NCBI RefSeq assembly: GCF_029625905.1
Contig: NZ_JARTLM010000003.1
Location: 160,127-224,126, forward strand
DNA: 64,000 bases
Direction: 5' to 3'
Origin: Hydrogenovibrio sp. 3SP14C1
Lineage (GTDB): Bacteria; Pseudomonadota; Gammaproteobacteria; Thiomicrospirales; Thiomicrospiraceae
A program made the position numbers and the translations under genes. The notes beneath the pieces are model-generated. The model ran no database searches. It was not told the DNA's origin and was given only the letters and a program-made list of their open reading frames with translations. Shown here one piece after another: positions 60,313 to 64,000 of this stretch; position 1 is the first letter of the stretch, and each line of letters opens with the position of its first letter.

Positions 60313-61572
60313 TTAAACGCTCTTAACACCTGAATACTGCTTGGTGAACGCATCAATCAAACGCATTCTTTCCTGCACTATCGCTTCACCAATCTCAGCG
60401 CCTTTTACCCCAGTCGCCAAAATAGCTTGATTATCGACGGCATTTGCTCGCTTAGCCAATTCTAACCAAAAATCCTTTTGAGGATAAGGACGACTTTCAA
60501 AACCAAGCCGTCCTCGGGCATCCGCTTCACACGCAATCAATAAAGATTCAAATTGAGCCATCTCTTTAAACGCCTGACAAGCGGACAAAACCTTTAAAAA
60601 GGTCGCCGTTTTAAGATGTGGGCGGCCTTCCGAATCCAATCCACGATGAATCAAACCATGATATTCCGTTACTTTTTCCGCAAAAATCTGCGTTTTCTTC
60701 GGCACACGATACTGCTGACAAAGATCAGTAACCAGAGGAACGCCTGCTTTTTCATGGCCATGATGTTTTGGCCAAAGCGCTTTAGGGGTCAAGCCTTTTC
60801 CTAAATCATGCACCAAAGCCGCAAACCGTACAGACACATCATTCGACAAAGCGGCCGACGCATCTAAAACCATCATTGTATGCACCCAAGCATCGCCTTC
60901 CGGGTGATGTTTTTCAGGTTGCTGAACCCCCTTTAAAGCGTCTAACGCGGGAAACAAAATCGACAACGCATTGACGTGATCCAACACCTCAAAGAAGACA
61001 CTGGGGGTTTGCGTATTGAGTGCCTTCACCACTTCCTGCCAAACACGTTCAGGTGTTAAGGCCGACAATTCGCCAGACGCCGACATCGACTTCATTAAAG
61101 CGGTCGTTTCCGGTGCCAGCGTAAACCCAAAGGCCGACAGTTTAGCGGCAAAACGCGCCACTCTCAGCACCCGTAAAGGGTCTTCAGCGAAGGCCTCAGA
61201 AACATGACGCAACACCTTATCCGCCAAGTCCTGCTGACCACCATAAGGGTCAACGACTTGCCCCTCGGCATCTTGCGCCATCGCATTGATGGTCAAGTCA
61301 CGGCGAATGAGATCGTCTTCCAACGTAACCGTTGGGTCAAAAGAGACCTCAAAACCATGATACCCCTGACCACTCTTTCGCTCTGTGCGCGCCAAAGCAT
61401 ATTCTTCTTTTGTCTTAGGGTGCAAAAACACCGGGAAATCTTTCCCGACTTGTGAAAACCCTTGTTCCAGCATATCGTGCGACGTCGCCCCCACCACAAC
61501 CCAGTCATGGTCATACACCGGAATATTCAATAAGGCATCTCGCACTGCCCCGCCAACAAGATAGGTTTTCAT
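60313..61572 (-). CDS. cca: Multifunctional CCA-adding enzyme
   Basis: This enzyme builds or repairs the 3' CCA of tRNA. From the second of two adjacent ATGs (61572, better spaced from AAGGTGA) there are 419 residues: [13 protein letters not shown], the catalytic metal site [11 protein letters not shown] (two Asp), [10 protein letters not shown], and a C-terminal HD phosphohydrolase domain ([20 protein letters not shown], then [12 protein letters not shown]). The HD domain marks the gammaproteobacterial multifunctional type. Confidence 0.94.
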   Translation of the reverse strand: MKTYLVGGAVRDALLNIPVYDHDWVVVGATSHDMLEQGFSQVGKDFPVFLHPKTKEEYALARTERKSGQGYHGFEVSFDPTVTLEDDLIRRDLTINAMAQDAEGQVVDPYGGQQDLADKVLRHVSEAFAEDPLRVLRVARFAAKLSAFGFTLAPETTALMKSMSASGELSALTPERVWQEVVKALNTQTPSVFFEVLDHVNALSILFPALDALKGVQQPEKHHPEGDAWVHTMMVLDASAALSNDVSVRFAALVHDLGKGLTPKALWPKHHGHEKAGVPLVTDLCQQYRVPKKTQIFAEKVTEYHGLIHRGLDSEGRPHLKTATFLKVLSACQAFKEMAQFESLLIACEADARGRLGFESRPYPQKDFWLELAKRANAVDNQAILATGVKGAEIGEAIVQERMRLIDAFTKQYSGVKSV

Positions 61573-61616
61573 CATTTCACCTTAAAACGTCTTTTTGCTT
61601 TTTCGGCCATCATAAA

Positions 61617-61644
61617 CTAAAAAAGCCGTCATATGACGGCTTTT
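61617..61644 (-). terminator. Terminator between the NDUFA9-like gene and cca
   Basis: A perfect palindrome AAAAGCCGTCATATGACGGCTTTT (61621-61644), followed on the minus strand by more U (to 61617). It lies 22 bp after the NDUFA9-like stop codon. Confidence 0.85.
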
Positions 61645-61665
61645 AATCGAGTAACGGGTTCAAAA

Positions 61666-62637
61666 TTAAACCAATTCATCTTCATTTCGACCGGCTTCCT
61701 GTCGATAGAAATTGTAACGCTCTCGTATATTGGTCGGCAACACATAACTGGCCAACGTTTGTTCCACACTCATTGGCACAAACCCAAAACGACTTGAAAA
61801 ATCTTGATCTGAAATCAAATCGGATTTTAAAAGACTTAACTGCACTTTAGAGACCGAACGAATTGGCGCAAATGCATTTAAAAAACTCATGAATTTTGCA
61901 TTCAAAGAACACATTGGAATCACCAAGGCATCGTCTTTTTGCATCATGTCTCTGATCAGACTCGCCAAGTCTTTCAACACCATGCGCTCTTCACCCACCA
62001 CTTCGATTTTCTTACCGAATAACGTCGTGTCTTTAATGCTTAGCACCAACGCTTTTGCAAAATCTTTCACGGACAATGGCTGAACCGCAACACTGGCATT
62101 GGCCACCGGAAGTACAGGGAACAGGTTCAACTGATTTTTAAATCGAGTCGCCACTTCATCTCCCTCGCCCAACAATAATCCGGCTCTTAGAATCGTCACT
62201 TGAGCACAAGAAATCGTATGCATGATGGCATCGGACTCGCCTAAGTTATACAACCAGTTGTTACGCGCATTATTGGCATCGGCACCAATTTGAGACAAGG
62301 CCACAACCCGCTTGATGCCCGCTGACTCAACCGCTTTCTTAATTTGTTGATTGACCGCAACAATGTCTTTTTCCGAAACCGCTTCTGTTTTCGCGGTCAG
62401 ATCAGCGGTTAGGTTCACCACAACATCCGTTCCCATAAAAGCTTTTTTCAGCCCTTCTGAGTCTAGCAAACTATCGATTTGAACCAATTTCGTGTTTTTG
62501 TACAACATATAGTCACGAAATCTTTCTGGGCGACGTACAACGACCGAAATCTCATAGCCACTTTTTGACAACTCATTGACAACCGAACGACCAATAAACC
62601 CCGTTCCGCCTAATACAACTACTTTATTGCCCGTCAT
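61666..62637 (-). CDS. NDUFA9-like NAD(P)-binding protein
   Basis: An atypical short-chain dehydrogenase-like protein related to the mitochondrial complex I accessory subunit NDUFA9. The 323 residues start with the Rossmann loop VVLGGTGFIGRSVVNEL and have VVNLTAD and ILRAGLLLGEGDE, but lack the YxxxK catalytic pair at the usual place (LYNLGESDAIM in that region). It probably binds NAD(P)(H) and acts structurally or in an unknown reaction. It has a good GGAAGGG Shine-Dalgarno and is divergent from the YcgL gene. Confidence 0.8.
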   Translation of the reverse strand: MTGNKVVVLGGTGFIGRSVVNELSKSGYEISVVVRRPERFRDYMLYKNTKLVQIDSLLDSEGLKKAFMGTDVVVNLTADLTAKTEAVSEKDIVAVNQQIKKAVESAGIKRVVALSQIGADANNARNNWLYNLGESDAIMHTISCAQVTILRAGLLLGEGDEVATRFKNQLNLFPVLPVANASVAVQPLSVKDFAKALVLSIKDTTLFGKKIEVVGEERMVLKDLASLIRDMMQKDDALVIPMCSLNAKFMSFLNAFAPIRSVSKVQLSLLKSDLISDQDFSSRFGFVPMSVEQTLASYVLPTNIRERYNFYRQEAGRNEDELV

Positions 62638-62744
62638 AACCCTTCCCGCTTTTATTTGATTGGAATTTAAACAGCCCGTAAGAATAAAGAAAATCGGTCA
62701 CAAGGTCAAGAAATTGCCGAAGATTCTCCTTAAAGTGTTTGGTC

Positions 62745-62759
62745 TCAATTTGATAAAAT
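62745..62759 (+). promoter_or_regulatory. Putative extended -10 promoter for the YcgL gene
   Basis: TGATAAAAT (62751-62759) is an extended -10 element 33 bp upstream of the ATG, with only a weak -35 match. It sits in the 154-bp divergent gap with the NDUFA9-like gene. Confidence 0.4.
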
Positions 62760-62791
62760 ACTTCCCATCTCAAATTTAAAAGGAAGACATT

Positions 62792-63085
62792 ATGGCTTTA
62801 TTGGTTTCAGCCTATAAAAGTGCAAAAAAAGACGAACTCTATTTATTTGTGCCTAAAGAAGATGGTTTGGACAAATTATCCGATGAACTGTTAGTCATGT
62901 TCGGAGAACCACAACATGTCATTGATTTTGATCTGACGGAAAAACGTAAGCTGGCACGCGTAGACGCCGAAGAAGTAAAGAAAGCCCTCGAAACCAAAGG
63001 CTACTTCATGCAAATGCCGTCTTCGGAAATTGAAAAAATGGGTGACATGCCGCCACCGCCGGAACATCTTGATAACATTTTTTAA
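62792..63085 (+). CDS. YcgL domain-containing protein
   Basis: The YcgL family is small, gammaproteobacterial and of unknown function. The 97 residues have the family features [18 protein letters not shown] near the N-terminus, [20 protein letters not shown] in the middle and a proline-rich C-terminal [18 protein letters not shown] precedes the ATG. It is followed by a stem (63123-63131 with 63141-63149) and the superoxide dismutase gene. Confidence 0.85.
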   Translation: MALLVSAYKSAKKDELYLFVPKEDGLDKLSDELLVMFGEPQHVIDFDLTEKRKLARVDAEEVKKALETKGYFMQMPSSEIEKMGDMPPPPEHLDNIF

Positions 63086-63148
63086 ACGAATCCAAGCAAA
63101 GTTCGGCAAGCTGTTTTAAAATGAATACCCGATTATTTCGGTCGGGTA

Positions 63149-63176
63149 TTGATAATTCGTTGTTTGTCGTTAAAAT
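63149..63176 (+). promoter_or_regulatory. Putative superoxide dismutase promoter
   Basis: -35 TTGATA (63149-63154), 16-bp spacer, -10 TAAAAT (63171-63176), giving a start near 63183 and a 31-nt leader. A hairpin AATACCCGA/TCGGGTATT (63123-63131 with 63141-63149) overlaps its upstream edge and could end the ycgL transcript or bind a regulator. Confidence 0.65.
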
Positions 63177-63213
63177 GGACGTTCAATTCAATTACACAAA
63201 AAGGAAATGCAAT

Positions 63214-63825
63214 ATGGCTTTTACTCTTCCTGATTTACCTTACGATTATGATGCACTGGAAGTTTCTATCGATGCTCGCACGATGGAAATTCACCATACA
63301 AAACACCATAACACTTATGTAACCAAACTAAACGATGCCATTGCAGACACGGAAAATGCCGATAAGTCTTTGGAAGATTTGATTGCGAATGCAGGGTCTA
63401 TTTCTCCTGCTGTGCGTAACAATGGTGGTGGACACTGGAACCATTCTTTCTTCTGGGAAGTGATGACAGGTGACAGCATGGGCGCTCCAACGGGTGCATT
63501 AGAAAATGACATCAACGCCACTTTCGGTAGCCTTGATGCGATGAAAGAAAAATTCAATACAGCCGGTGCAACACAATTCGGCTCAGGTTGGGCATGGTTA
63601 ACCGTTTCTGCCGACGGCAAACTGCAAATCTCTTCAACGCCAAACCAAGACAACCCGTTAATGGACATTGCAGAAGTGAAAGGAACGCCTATTTTAGGTC
63701 TGGATGTTTGGGAACATGCTTATTACCTGCGTTACCAAAACCTACGCCCAGCTTACATGCAAGCGTGGTGGGACGTCGTCAACTGGAACAAAGTTTCAGA
63801 ACTATATCAAGCTGCAAAAGCATAA
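63214..63825 (+). CDS. Superoxide dismutase (Fe/Mn family, Mn-type signatures)
   Basis: Converts superoxide to hydrogen peroxide and oxygen. The ATG at 63214, after AAGGAAATG, gives 203 residues. Metal ligands: H27 ([13 protein letters not shown]), H77 ([11 protein letters not shown]), D164 and H168 ([12 protein letters not shown]). The GGGH block and Gln145 in TPNQDNPLM are features of Mn enzymes, whereas Trp75 in HWNH is more Fe-like, so the metal is uncertain. A longer in-frame start 93 bp upstream has no homologous residues. It ends at a terminator next to an IS30 element. Confidence 0.94.
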   Translation: MAFTLPDLPYDYDALEVSIDARTMEIHHTKHHNTYVTKLNDAIADTENADKSLEDLIANAGSISPAVRNNGGGHWNHSFFWEVMTGDSMGAPTGALENDINATFGSLDAMKEKFNTAGATQFGSGWAWLTVSADGKLQISSTPNQDNPLMDIAEVKGTPILGLDVWEHAYYLRYQNLRPAYMQAWWDVVNWNKVSELYQAAKA

Positions 63826-63841
63826 TCGCTCTTGTTTTCAG

Positions 63842-63869
63842 AAAAAACCTCGCACTGCGGGGTTTTTTT
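63842..63869. terminator. Superoxide dismutase terminator
   Basis: AAAAAACCTCGC, loop ACT, GCGGGGTTTTTTT: a near-perfect 12-bp stem (one G-T pair) with a U-run, 17 bp after the stop codon. On the minus strand it can also end the IS30 transposase transcript. Confidence 0.85.
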
Positions 63870-63880
63870 ATATCATACAT

Positions 63881-64000
63881 TCAACTCGTAAGTGCAACGT
63901 TCTTATTCCAAAACACCTCATTTGGTGTTTTGTATCCTAAACACTTTCTGGGACGGTTGTTGAGTTGTTCAACAACCGTATCTATTTCCAACTGAGAGAC
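63881..64000 (-). mobile_element. IS30-family transposase, C-terminal end (partial)
   Basis: The minus strand from the window edge to a TGA at 63881 encodes 39 residues: VSQLEIDTVVEQLNNRPRKC then LGYKTPNEVFWNKNVALTS. LNNRPRKCLGYKTPNEVF is the signature C-terminus of IS30-family DDE transposases. The rest of the element, its other end and any target duplication lie beyond base 64000. Whether it is intact cannot be judged. It inserted just after the dismutase terminator. Confidence 0.88.

Overview
The window comes from the chromosome of a gammaproteobacterium of moderate to low GC. The ribosomal operons, the tRNA-tufB-secE-nusG cluster, the rpe-gph-trpEGDC string and the Calvin-Benson-Bassham set (Calvin-type class II aldolase, transketolase, GAPDH, PGK, pyruvate kinase, RPE, phosphoglycolate phosphatase) suggest a chemolithoautotroph of the Thiomicrospira / Hydrogenovibrio / Thiomicrorhabdus type. 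The genus is inferred from gene content and was not tested by any search.

1-28,740 is one minus-strand block of gene-expression machinery. In transcription order (right to left) it holds tRNA-Tyr, tRNA-Gly, tRNA-Thr, tufB, tRNA-Trp, secE, nusG, rplKAJL, rpoBC, rpsL-rpsG-fusA-tufA (str), rpsJ to rpsQ (S10), rplN to secY (spc), and the start of rpsM (alpha). rpmJ is not in its usual place between secY and rpsM. At the str, S10 and spc junctions a good sigma70-type promoter lies upstream of an intrinsic-terminator-like hairpin, so the terminator of one operon is also a leader hairpin of the next. At the tufB junction the -10 of the next promoter lies inside the terminator loop.

28,741-37,372 is mixed: a secreted HbpS/GlcG-like protein, TruC, a secreted protein of unknown function preceded by two copies of what looks like a class I cyclic-di-GMP (GEMM) riboswitch, bioA, a di-metal peptidase, an OsmC protein, and a speD-speE-speC polyamine operon. 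37,373-44,600 holds a PA2778/PA2779-type lipoprotein pair, then rpe, gph, an overlooked 48-residue ORF, and trpE, trpG, trpD, trpC. 44,869-46,852 holds psiE-like, purC and bioD on the plus strand.

47,122-54,340 is a carbon-metabolism cluster read tkt-gap-pgk-pyk-fba. 54,747-62,637 holds an RND efflux permease and adaptor, a cation diffusion facilitator, the CCA-adding enzyme and an NDUFA9-like NAD(P)-binding protein. 62,792-64,000 holds a YcgL protein, a superoxide dismutase and the C-terminal end of an IS30-family transposase cut by the window edge.

The observations most worth following up are the tandem riboswitch and its unknown secreted target, a 10-bp palindrome (CCAGGCCTGG) present six times between 33.9 and 60.3 kb, and the nesting of promoters with terminators at ribosomal operon boundaries.
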